Assembly: GCA_026182355.1 (NCBI GenBank)
Contig: JAPFBL010000001.1
Span: forward strand, 2,474,947 to 2,538,946
Reading direction: 5' to 3'
Length of the DNA stretch: 64,000 nucleotides
Source of the DNA: Hermatobates lingyangjiaoensis
Lineage: Eukaryota > Arthropoda > Insecta > Hemiptera > Hermatobatidae
Part shown: piece after piece, positions 54,665 to 63,735 of the stretch
Numbering within the stretch: the first letter of the stretch is position 1
Layout: the number at the start of each line of letters is the position of its first letter
The notes under the pieces: generated by a model
Databases searched by the model: none
What the model was told of the DNA's origin: nothing
The model's input: the letters and a program-made list of their open reading frames with translations, nothing else
Made by a program: the position numbers and the translations under genes

Positions 54665-55351
54665 TCTATATATAAAGTTCGTCAGTTTGTTTGTTTATTT
54701 GTTCACCCATTTCCCGTGGAGATATAGACTTGAAACTAAATATACATTATTTATTACCTAAATAATGTTAAATAAAAGAAAATTATCACTATATTCCCAA
54801 AATTGGAGCCAGAGAAGCAAGTGTCTTGCGTGCTCGCCGATGACAGTAGTGAAAATGTATTATATATAAATGTAACAAATAGACTACTACATTAGAGGTT
54901 TGAAATGAAAATTTTTAGAAAGAAACTTGAACATAACTGCAGATAAAATATGAATGTTCTAAGATAATATTATAAGACACATTTCTTTCATTAATGTTAT
55001 TTTTTGTTAGGTAAATAAATTGATTATTTCAATTTACAAGTTTTGTTTGTTTTAAATATATTTCATTGTGTATGTGACTTCAATTGATGTTTTATTTACT
55101 TATATGATAAAATAAATGATTTCTTTACTTTTAAATGATTTTTATTTTTGCTAAATATACTTACTCTATATATATCATGAATCATGTTAAGAATACTATA
55201 TCAAAAACTTGTGCCATATAAGAATTTGTTTCCGTGCCTTAATAACAAGGAACAATGATTAAAATTATCCTTGTCAATCATATTCATTGAATTAATTTCA
55301 ATACCTATTGTTATAATTTCTGAGTGACACAAAGGGTCACGGGTAGTCTAG
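54665..55351 (+). mobile_element. Non-autonomous Helitron
   Basis: Left end TCTATATATAAAGTTCGTCA; right end GTGAC-ACAAAGG-GTCAC hairpin (about 55324-55340), then GGGTAGTCTAG and a host T at 55352. A short hairpin about 8 bp before CTAG is the diagnostic Helitron 3' structure. Length 687 bp with no helicase coding. The element at 30125 is a diverged copy. The base before TC is C, not the expected A, so the exact left end is less certain. Confidence 0.65.
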
Positions 55352-55364
55352 TAGTTAATAAGTT

Positions 55365-55745
55365 GGTTGGAACTACGAGTATGTTGAATGGTACATCTGT
55401 TGTGTATGATTGATGCGTTTAAAAGTGTGGGTGTGAAGGTGTAGAAGGTGAGCGAAAGATAAGGAAGGTAAGGTGTAAGGAGAATAAAGGCGAGTGATCA
55501 TTAAGCTTGTAATGGAGGGAGGAGACTTGGACCTTATCAGGGAGGTCAAGTCCATGACTTATTCATGACAGGGCTGTGCAACACTGGAGAATATTTCATA
55601 CAAAAATGGAATCCCCTCGAGCAGCTTTGTAGGTGGCACTAGGTAAGCCTGCGCTCGGATAAGCCATTCCCTTGAATAAATAAACTTGGATTAGACGTAG
55701 ATCGGGCGTGCCCCACATCTACATAAGGACCACCTGAATTTATAC
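55365..55745. promoter_or_regulatory. Candidate conserved non-coding element
   Basis: A balanced-composition island: GGACCTTATCAGGGAGGTCA (GATA and nuclear-receptor half sites), TCAAGTCCATGACTTATTCA, GCCTGCGCTCGGATAAGCC, GAATAAATAAACTTGGATTA (forkhead then Otx-like) and GATCGGGCGTGCC. Non-coding on both strands. Confidence 0.35.
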
Positions 55746-56350
55746 ATTCCCATCCTACAACCCTATACTTACATTTCCTCTTTTATACCTTATATTGCAT
55801 CCTGCTCATCTTGCAACTCTTTTATCATGACACTCTTTGTATTACCGCTCAGCTATGGTTACCCTGTGTCCTTTGAATCATTACTACTGGCACAAAGCAT
55901 AATATAAATAAATCAATAAATCAAGAAAACTTATTAGTATGTGCCACACTTTCTTTCATATACATATAATCCTCTTAAGAAATTGAATCTAATCATCTTA
56001 AGTTTATTCTGCTGTAAAAGCAATATGTTTTGACAGTGTCTTTATTAATTGAACAAAATGCAATGTTAGGTACTAATGTCTTTGACTGACTGTATCTATC
56101 ATCACCGTTATTAATATTGGCCACAATATTCCTTCTTAGCGATTTCTGAATAACTTACGCTAGATTCACAGAAAGAACACATATCAAATAATTGTAGAAA
56201 CTCACCGCAATATTTCGAGTAACTCGTCATTAGGAAGATAAATGTTAGAACTCTCCGCAGACAGGTTACGATTGAAATGAAGTCTCCTTGAAGGGGCATT
56301 CAATCAGCGAGTCAGTGAATCAGTGATATATATAAATAAATATATATATA
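55746..56350. other. AT-rich sequence
   Basis: Nothing recognisable; a short TA tract ends it. Confidence 0.5.
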
Positions 56351-56358
56351 CATACAAA

Positions 56359-56416
56359 AGATTTCACATAAACACGTGAAATAACAATCAATGATCAAGT
56401 TTGATCATTGATAAAT
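56359..56416. mobile_element. Family A minimal palindrome, copy 10
   Basis: Only the outer ends are present: GATTTCACATAAACACGTGA, CAATCAATGATCAAG, then TTTGATCATTGATAAATA. The whole inner part, including the hammerhead-like box, is missing. TA tracts flank it. The palindrome can evidently lose its core and still be recognisable. Confidence 0.7.
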
Positions 56417-56463
56417 ACTAGATATACATATATATATTTATCATAAATAATAATTATGACATA

Positions 56464-57208
56464 TATATATATGAATATCGATTTCAAGAATGTTGTACCA
56501 ATGGGAGTAGAGTTAAGGTCCAAGAACAATAAGGTCCCAATAGCCTAGCTGCTAGCAAAACGAGACCTTTGCGTTTCTAGACAACATAATAGAAGTATAG
56601 AGGTTGCACAGTCCACTCTGTGTTATAATTAAAAGATTAATTGCAGATAAACATAATGCTTACACATTTACAGTAGATTATCTGACGCTGTTCCCTTTAC
56701 TAATTTTTGATTTTTTAGTGGTAAAGGTTGAGGTGTATTTGTATGTTATACTATTATCTAGTCTGAGGATTTTGCTGGAATGTATTCTTTAAATGTAAAC
56801 TTCGGTTAGTTAACTGCGAAAAGCCCTTATCTTCATGCAAGACATGGTTTGGTAGAGGTTCTACATGTCCTCTTGATTATTATAGAGATGTTACACGAAT
56901 CCAACTTCATTTCGTGAAAATCTTAAGTTGTAGGATTCTTATATTTTGGTTGTAGCATGAAAATAGTTTTAAAAACAACAAACCTGCAACACATAAAATT
57001 TTTATCGAAAATTACCGAAAGTGAGAACAGATTCACTGTAAATAGGAAATATTATTATACATCAAAACATCATTTAACATAGAGGGACTGTGCAACCTCT
57101 ATACCTAATGGCAGAAGCAAAGGCTTTTTGCATTGAGCAGGGTAACTGGGACCTTAACTTGACTTGTAACTCTTACCCATTGGTCAACATCATCGATATT
57201 CATATATA
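56464..57208. mobile_element. Large foldback element
   Basis: Arms of about 125-160 bp (56464-56622 and 57082-57208): ATGAATATCGAT, CCAATGGGAGTAGAGTTA, AGGTCC, ACCTTTGCGTTTCT, GTATAGAGGTTGCACAGTCC on the left, with complements in reverse order on the right. About 460 bp of AT-rich sequence separates the arms. TA tracts lie just outside both ends. No coding is recognised. It is distinct in sequence from family A and could be another PLE-derived or a Foldback-type element. Confidence 0.65.
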
Positions 57209-57260
57209 CCTATTCCACTCGGACATACCCTATAAATAATATTATATAATATATATATAT

Positions 57261-57407
57261 ACAAAACTAAAGTTTATCGGAGCTCGGTCAGTTCTTCAGG
57301 TTCAAATTAGACTCTCATTGCCAACGTTTCAGTCTTTATTTAAAACCTTTTTAATAGACAGAAGAACCTGATGAACTGACCGAGTTCCGATAAACTTTAG
57401 TTTTGTT
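57261..57407. mobile_element. Family G module in a small foldback, copy 2
   Basis: Left arm ACAAAACTAAAGTTTATCGG and AGCTCGGTCAGTTCTTCAGG (57261-57303); right arm (57361-57407) is its complement. The left arm plus loop, read on the minus strand, match family G copy 1 at 43117-43235, including AAATAAAGAC, GAAACGTTGGCAATGAGAG. It follows a (TA)n tract. Confidence 0.65.
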
Positions 57408-57409
57408 TC

Positions 57410-58780
57410 TATTCCACGCCGATACTTTTATCTATATATATATTAAGATATATTTTCCCATATTAAAATATGTTTCATGAAAACAGACTGATTCATGATA
57501 TATTCTTTCTGTAACAAATTATTTAGAGAAAAGAATTCAGAGAGTTGCCAATAATACTTATTTCAATAATTAGACATCCAGTCTGCAAATTTTCCAATCT
57601 GCCAATTGTACAGTGACTTCTTTTGACTATTGTGTTGTTTAAGGACAACTATTTCAATTAGGAAAGACAAAAAAACAGTTGTGATATACGATAAAAGTAT
57701 AGCGGTATAAAAGGACGAGGTTTGAGTGGGGAACTCGGTAGCCTCGGTGACACAGTGCTGGTAATCAATCTTCTGCAACTACATTGACATACTTTATACC
57801 ACATCATTGTTCCAACTTGTCATTTCTTGAAGAATTTCTTTTCATTTTCAGGAATTATGTCATCCCTTTTTTTGCATAAACAGTGTTTCGGAGTATACAA
57901 ATTCATAAATCAATCTTAAATATAAAATTGTCTTTCTGAGAAACTGATCACTACAATCACATCTTTTATAAACACAAAATGGTTTTAAATAAACAGTTTA
58001 ATTAAACATTTGTCTATATTAGAAAATACCATTATATTTGTTCTGGGTGTTCCTGTATCATAACAAGCTCTTGAGATACTATAATGATGCGAAAAGAAGA
58101 ATACTTGACTTTTTCTGTTGAATAATTGGCTTAAGACATAAACTCTCAGTTGCTAATCTTAAAAACTGTGATGGTTAAAACAGTTTCAAACTACTTTTTA
58201 TAGCACTAACAGAATACCTCACTACGGTGAAGGAGAAGTTCAACATTCGGTCGGTAGAGAGCTGATTACATATCTTACCATTGAACTAATATGTCAGTTC
58301 ACCGGATCGTCAACTCGTAGACACGTTAGAGTAGCGTCGTTACCAAAAAGTATCAAGAATATTTCCCTAACTCAAGGCAAATGGCTTGGGTTCCATATTC
58401 AATACACGTAACTTTAATGATACACTTTAAACTTAATGATAACTTTAATGATTTAAATCAGATTCTCTAAGCTTTTAGAAATATTGTATCGCCCTTCTGA
58501 AAAAAATATACCCTGATATATTTTTGATACATTCTTTCAACAATGTAACCTAGTCTAAAACCTTTTTTTCACTAATTCTTCGAACGGATTTTGCTACCGC
58601 TACTTGGTCAATAACAACTGTTTGTTGATGTGAGTATGTCTGGATGTCTAAATAAATTGTTTTTAAGAGTGTATTCTGCAAATAAGACGCGTCCCACTGT
58701 ATTCAGACTGTTTCCTTATTTAGTTGCTTTTTTGGATTTATTTATTTAAAGTTATTTCAGTTTAGACACATTAAATTATT
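57410..58780. other. AT-rich sequence
   Basis: No supported gene. Patches near 58240-58330 are less AT-rich but carry no recognisable motif set. Confidence 0.5.
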
Positions 58781-58905
58781 AAAATTCATACAATTTTAAT
58801 ACTAACACCTTTTATTATATAATACACTTAATACTCTTGTATGTAACTTTTCTCCATTTATTTTTGCATGAATTATATGGGTTTTTATTTCACAGCATTG
58901 AATAT
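58781..58905 (+). repeat. 125-bp direct repeat, copy 1
   Basis: AAAATTCATACAATTTTAAT, CTAACACCTTTTATTATAT, ATACTCTTGTATGTAAC, TTTTTGCATGAATTATAT, ATTTCACAGCATTGAAT. The same unit recurs in the same orientation at 60096-60222 with roughly one change per ten bases. Between them lie TA tracts, family B copy 3 and family A copy 11. Confidence 0.75.
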
Positions 58906-59031
58906 TATTATTTCATAATATTATTCAATATTATATATTTTTATTATATAATATTATTAATAATTATTTATATATTATTATCAACATTCAAATAATTTAT
59001 TAATTATTTAATTGGTTTGAATATATATTAT

Positions 59032-59036
<5 letters not shown>

Positions 59037-59066
<30 letters not shown>
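59037..59066. repeat. (TA)n microsatellite
   Basis: TA tract bordering family B copy 3. Confidence 0.9.
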
Positions 59067-59069
<3 letters not shown>

Positions 59070-59170
59070 AAACAGAAAAAACAGATAAAAACACACACAA
59101 AAAAGACTCACAACGATATTTCGACATTCGTTGTCATCGAGCAGAAGTAGTCCCTTTGAGTAGCTGAGGC
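59070..59170 (+). mobile_element. Family B module, copy 3
   Basis: AACAGAAAAAACAGATAAAA, CACACACAAAAAAGACTCAC, AACGATATTTCGACATTCG, TTGTCATCGAGCAGAAGTAG, GAGTAGCTGAGGCTATATA. On the minus strand it reads CGATGAC-AACGAAT-GTC then GAAATATCG, which keeps the hairpin plus GAAAT layout. Confidence 0.65.
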
Positions 59171-59295
59171 TATATAAGTATTAATTATATAATAGAGAAA
59201 ATTATATGAAATAGAGAGAATTAATTACAAATTTTTTAAAGGATAATTATAATGGGCATTTCATTTAAATAAATTCTTTCAATGATATATATACA

Positions 59296-59420
59296 AGATT
59301 TCACATAAACATGTGAAATAACAATCAATGATCAAACACAATATGAAAAGGGAAAACAAGACTCAAGTTTTTCTTAGTCTTGTTTTCTCTTTTAATATTG
59401 TAGCTTGATTATTGATTTAT
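59296..59420. mobile_element. Family A palindromic element, copy 11
   Basis: Left arm GATTTCACATAAACATGTGA to GAAAACAAGACTCAAG; right arm CTTAGTCTTGTTTTCTCTTT to GTAGCTTGATTATTGATT. The inner core with the hammerhead-like box is deleted. Confidence 0.75.
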
Positions 59421-60095
59421 ATATATAATCCTTATGAAACTAAACTATTTAAAACTGTCACAAACTTGATAGTTTAAACGAGAGTTAATACATTAAATTT
59501 ATTTCTGAATTTTGTTCTCTAATATTTCAACATACATCATCAAGTCATATTATAAGTTCAAAAGAAATGATTTTATTGTCAAATAATATAAGTTGTACTT
59601 AAATATAGTAAAATTCAATTAGGTTAAAAATGCTTGGACTAGAAGGTCATCACTGTGGTTGCTCATAGTCGGACTGTTCTTATATCACGTAATAGTTTAT
59701 AGAAATGATTGGGAGAATCAGATGTGTTCACAAGGACAACTTGTTTCTTATGTTTATTTGTTACACTGTACTCCTGAAGTGGTCTTGAGGGTAGAAACAG
59801 TACCACATTGTTTCCTATTTAGAAAGATAATATGGATCGTTTCAAGATCATTTCAAATAATTATACAAAGAATGAATTACAGAATTTAATGTAGACCTAT
59901 CGTAACCTCTCACAGGTTACATTTGATGAGAAGTAAGTCTTCTTAGTGTAAACACAGTTTTAGGTGTTATACATTTTTATTATTGATTCTTACAATAATT
60001 TTACTTTTCGGAGACAATTGTAAAGGAAGGAATAGTGTTGTTTTAGTGATTAGTACCGTTAGTTATGGTATTCGGGCGACACTGACTTGCTCTGT
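59421..60095. other. AT-rich sequence
   Basis: A frame at 59659-59889 has mixed composition (MCSQGQLVSYVYLLHC) but no recognisable domain. Nothing else. Confidence 0.45.
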
Positions 60096-60222
60096 GTAAA
60101 ATTCATACAATTTTAATTCCAACACCTTTTATTATATAAATACTTAATACTCTTGTATGTAACTATTCTCCATTTCTTTTTGCATGAATTATATTGGTTT
60201 GTATTTCACAGCATTGAATAGA
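60096..60222 (+). repeat. 125-bp direct repeat, copy 2
   Basis: Second copy of the unit at 58781-58905, about 1.3 kb away in the same orientation. The pair could be terminal repeats of an internally scrambled element, or a local duplication. Confidence 0.75.
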
Positions 60223-60620
60223 ATTTATTTCTATGATGAAATAGAATTTATTTCATTTACATCGAATTGTTTCAACACCTCATAACTGATATTTACGAGT
60301 CAACTGTGATTTATTTATTTAATAGAAAACTTCAATTAATTATAAATACATAAAGAACTATAAAGTATACTTTAGCTTTACTGTTCAAAGTATCACGGTT
60401 ACATCAGAGATTTAATTGAGATAAAGCTCAAGAATTCATTCAAGAATTATGAAACTGGTAACTTGAATTGTCCTGTTTAAGTACTGAACTTTATGTATTC
60501 TAACCCATTTATGAATAAACCAATACCGATACCCAGTAAAGACACAACCTTAATAAAAAATATCGCGCAGATCGAAACACTTTAAAAACATCCCACAGAT
60601 TTATTCACCTCCCAAATAAT
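60223..60620. other. AT-rich sequence
   Basis: Nothing recognisable. Confidence 0.5.
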
Positions 60621-60629
60621 AAATAAAGG

Positions 60630-60705
60630 GCTAGGGTGTGTATTGAACCCTGGATCTACTCTGGGTTCTATTAAACCCTGCCATTGGGCTAATCTGCACT
60701 CCGCT
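60630..60705 (-). repeat. tRNA-derived SINE head
   Basis: On the minus strand TAGCCCAATGG (60681-60691) fits an RNA polymerase III A-box and GGTTCAATACA (60639-60649) fits a B-box, with a spacing close to that of a tRNA. GCAGGGTTTAATAGAACCCA between them could be part of a decayed stem. No acceptor stem pairing is clear, so this is a tRNA-derived SINE or tRNA pseudogene, not a working tRNA. The body of the SINE was not delimited. Confidence 0.45.
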
Positions 60706-60990
60706 CAATTTTTCATAATTTGTTTGCGCTCTATTCAATTTCATTTATTCATATATTGAATTAATGAGGAAAATTTTTTATTTTTTTTTCACTTATGTTA
60801 AATGTAAACGTCTCGTATGTATTGATTATACGCCAGGTTCTATTTGAACAGATTTTAGTAGAAATATTTCCATATTGTAAATATCAATCTGTCACGTAAA
60901 TCGAGAACTTTTTAAATTTTTTCAGGTTGCTTTAATTGTTAATCAGTTGGATGTAACAAGGGACAAATAGAAAACTTGATTGTTGGAAGT
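60706..60990. other. AT-rich sequence
   Basis: Nothing recognisable. Confidence 0.5.
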
Positions 60991-60994
60991 CACA

Positions 60995-61260
60995 TTGCCG
61001 ATGCAGATAAGAGGCCGCAAGCCACTCTGATAGGAACATCGAAGATAACAGTGCCACCAGCGACCTCGTATCGGCTGCCTCAAAGCCAGCTTCCCAGAAC
61101 TTAGCACTCTTTTATCATTTCTCATCTGCTTTTACATTAATAAGCATTTATTGATTGCCATGAGCCCTTTGATGTTTCTTCTCCCGGCCTCCTTATCGTC
61201 TATTGAATGAATGATTTCTTCCTTAAGAACTATCGTTTGCAACAGACATCCCTTTGTCAC
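60995..61260. promoter_or_regulatory. Candidate enhancer with HOX/PBX-, TCF- and GATA-like motifs
   Basis: A balanced island: GATAAGAGGCCGCAAGCC, CTCTGATAGGAACATCGAAG, CTCGTATCGGCTGCCTCAAA, ACTCTTTTATCATTTC, ACATTAATAAGCATTTATTG followed by ATTGCC (HOX/PBX-like), CCTTTGATG (TCF-like) and CTCCTTATCG (GATA). No reading frame is convincing. Confidence 0.4.
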
Positions 61261-62615
61261 TCATAAATCACTTATCAGTGACCACCTTCAAACAAAAAAA
61301 ACCCGTCTTGTTGTTCAATGATCTACAAGATTCTTTGAATTAATATGATATCTCGTTTAGTCATCCCGTCTGTTTTTTTTTTCATAATCTAAGATAAGTT
61401 ATCAACAACATTTAATTTTATTTGGAATGTTGCAATCAGTAACCACAGAGAGATCGTTTACCCTCAAAAACTTCAAAAAACTTTCTATTCTATATTTGTA
61501 AAACCTAATTCTTATATCTTCTTACAGTTGCACGCAATTGAAGAAGTCTGATAATAAATGTCATTGATCATGATCAACATTAATTTAGACCTGCCATTCT
61601 TGAATAATCAATGTTGTGCCGGAATTCTCAATACACTATCAAGAAGATCAGTTCGCATTGGTGCGGCAATACTTGAGGTTGCCAATGTCCGCATACTTTA
61701 GATGTATGCGATTCTCAATATCTCGAGAGAAATGCAAAGAAAGTAAATGACAGAAATTGTAAAAACTACATATTTGTAGAGTTAATATATATCTAGAGTT
61801 AACATGATTATCATATATTGTGTATTAAATTAATTTTGTACTTAGTTTCAGTTTTACATTAAAGCTATTCTTCAGTATTTTGGACATTATCTTTGGTGCA
61901 GAGGTAATAACAGCGGTTAAACAGGAATCAACAGCAGTTAAAATCGGAGATGGCATACATATGATAACATTTTCTTTTTAATTTAACATATTTTTAATGG
62001 TATTAAAAATATCTTCAACTGCATAAAATATCGCCAAAAAAAGGGCAGAAAGTATACATTTTTATTAGTTTACATGGATAATTTATCACGTGTGTCTTTT
62101 GAGTGCATGTACTGTTTAAAGTCCTAGTTAGAATTTACAGCATTTGTTGTAAGGGGATTCAGTCGGAGAATGTCGCTAAGGGCTTTAATAGAAGATATTC
62201 TCTAACCTATCTCCTGCCACTTTGTCATTATTCACTCCTCTTCCTAGTCCCTGTCTTCCCTAGTTTGGCTTCACACAATCCTCTTGCTAGTCAGGAAAAC
62301 ACCAATATTTTCAGTTTATACAACTTACAATTAGTATTTTCTATTATTATCGTTTTTTTTTTTAAATTCCTATTTTATCCTCAATTCTTCCCGTAGTCGA
62401 AATTAATCTTAAAACTGTAGCCAGTAATCAAGATTTTCTATATTAAAATTCAATTAACATTAATCAATTTTGTATATTTGAGCATAAACTATGATTTAAT
62501 AGGCTTTTTATGAAGCTAAATTAGGCGTGGGGAACCGTACTTGGAGTAAAGGCCATTTTACCATAGTCCACTTCCCCAAAATTCCACAAATGAATGGATA
62601 AACATATTCTTATAT
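61261..62615. other. AT-rich sequence
   Basis: No supported gene. The plus frame 62103-62396 is leucine/serine-rich without a recognisable domain. Confidence 0.5.
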
Positions 62616-62620
62616 AAAAG

Positions 62621-62821
62621 TTATATTGTAGAATCCTTGAATCTATCATTATAATAGTCTAAAAGTGCATCTAAAACTGTTTCGTATCTTCTAAAAGATT
62701 CAGCAGTATCTTCATTCTCTTTGTTTATTTTCCTTGTTAACTCAGAAAAATGATTTTCTAAAAGCTTAGACTTTTCAAGTATGATTGATAAATGGTCTTC
62801 TTCCTGAATTCCAGGAAGAAA
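62621..62821 (-). CDS. Candidate terminal exon of an unknown coiled-coil protein
   Basis: An open minus-strand frame of about 67 codons ending at TAA (62621-62623): EEDHLSIILEKSKLLENHFS, ELTRKINKENEDTAESFRRY, ETVLDALLDYYNDRFKDSTI. It is rich in E, K, L and N with heptad-like leucines, unlike the hydrophobic strings around it. It has no start codon, but the codons for EEDHLS follow TTTCTTTCTTCCTGGAATTCAG, a good polypyrimidine tract plus CAG acceptor, near 62803. That suggests a last exon of a host gene, or part of an old element. I do not recognise the protein. AAAGAAGGTTTGTTAAAT upstream resembles the PLE K-E-G-L-L phrase, so an element origin stays possible. Confidence 0.45.
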   Translation of the reverse strand, partial: FLPGIQEEDHLSIILEKSKLLENHFSELTRKINKENEDTAESFRRYETVLDALLDYYNDRFKDSTI

Positions 62822-62855
62822 GAAACATTTTATTTAACAAACCTTCTTTTTTGCC

Positions 62856-62910
62856 TATATATATATATATTATTATATATAAATATATATATAACCTTAT
62901 AATATATATA
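62856..62910. repeat. Interrupted (TA)n microsatellite
   Basis: TA/TTATA tract separating the candidate exon from a family A fragment. Confidence 0.9.
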
Positions 62911-62961
62911 AGATCTTTCAACCGTAACAAGCGGTCTTCGTCAGAGTCAAAAAACCAACTG
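62910..62961 (-). mobile_element. Family A fragment, copy 12
   Basis: AGATCTTTCAACCGTAACAA, GCGGTCTTCGTCAGAGTCAA and AACCAACTG: the inner part of one arm only, including the whole hammerhead-like box on the minus strand. TA tracts lie on both sides. Confidence 0.75.
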
Positions 62962-63012
62962 AAACACTAGATGCAGAGGAATATATATATATATAATATA
63001 TATATATATAAT

Positions 63013-63175
63013 AAAGATTTCACATAAACACGTGAAATAACAATCAATGGTTAAACCGCAATATAAAATGGGAAAACAAGCAGTTGGGTTTTTGACTCTG
63101 ACGAAGACCGCTTGTTACGGTTGAAAGATCTTAGTCTTGTTTTCCAATTTCATATTGTGGTTTGATCATATAATA
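63013..63175. mobile_element. Family A palindromic element, copy 13
   Basis: Left arm GATTTCACATAAACACGTGA to TAAAATGGGAAAACAAG (inner part missing); right arm complete: CAGTTGGGTTTTTGACTCTG, ACGAAGACCGCTTGTTACGG, TTGAAAGATCTTAGTCTTG, CATATTGTGGTTTGATCATA. TA tracts on both sides. Same deletion style as copy 7. Confidence 0.85.
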
Positions 63176-63279
63176 TATATATATAAAAATTAATAAAATA
63201 AAAAAATCAATTAAACCAAAAATAAAATGGATTAATTTACCACAATGAAAACAATAAATAAGTAATTTATTTAGTCAGT

Positions 63280-63370
63280 TGACTGTCGTCCTCCGTCAAT
63301 TCACTTCTTCTCCTGAGGACGACCGCCATTCGGTTCGAAATATTGAAAAGTGAGTCTTTTTTCTTTATGT
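63280..63370 (+). mobile_element. PLE-like tail with hammerhead-like core
   Basis: CTCCTGAGGA (CTGAGGA 63313-63319), C, GACCG-CCATT-CGGTT (63321-63335), C, GAAATATTG. A 5-bp stem with one G-T pair. Sequence before it (CAGTTGACTGTCGTCCTCC) and after it (AAAAGTGAGTCTTTTTTC) is not shared with the other modules, so this is a further family. Confidence 0.5.
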
Positions 63371-63474
63371 GTCCTGTTATTATAAATTATATATTTATAT
63401 AATATATTGATATAAGATAGAAAATATTTTAATATAGTATATCTAACTAAAAGGGAATATGAAAAAACTCCTAC

Positions 63475-63735
63475 ATTTGATGTCCTCGTCTTCAGGAAAA
63501 GAAGTGAAATTGCCAAAGTTAGACTGACTTGGCGTTCGAACTGAAGCACTCAAACAGGTAGCCAACTTTCGGAGGAAAGGTAGACAGGAAAGATAAAGAG
63601 ATACAAGCCAAATAAAAATTAAAAATTGAAAACATTTAAAAATAAAATTAAGCTATAAAACTCAAAAATAGAGAAAAAAAAATCAACGATTGAGGTTAAC
63701 CCAGGAGCCGATCTACCGCCCAGAAGACTAATAAG
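63475..63735 (-). mobile_element. PLE 3' end, second copy
   Basis: Matches the 3' part of the PLE at 43.3-43.6 kb. On the minus strand: AGTCTTCTGGGCGG (last codons of the endonuclease ORF), CTCCTGGGTTAACC, AATCGTTGATT, then the non-coding tail with CCGAAAGTTGGCTACC, GAGTGCTTCAGTTCGAACGC and finally CCTGAAGACGAGGACATCAA. Truncated just inside the ORF. The reading of the last codons differs from the 43 kb copy by an indel. Confidence 0.7.

Noticed and set aside
60630..60705. Functional tRNA gene
   Set aside because: A- and B-box-like strings exist, but no acceptor stem or anticodon arm pairs properly.
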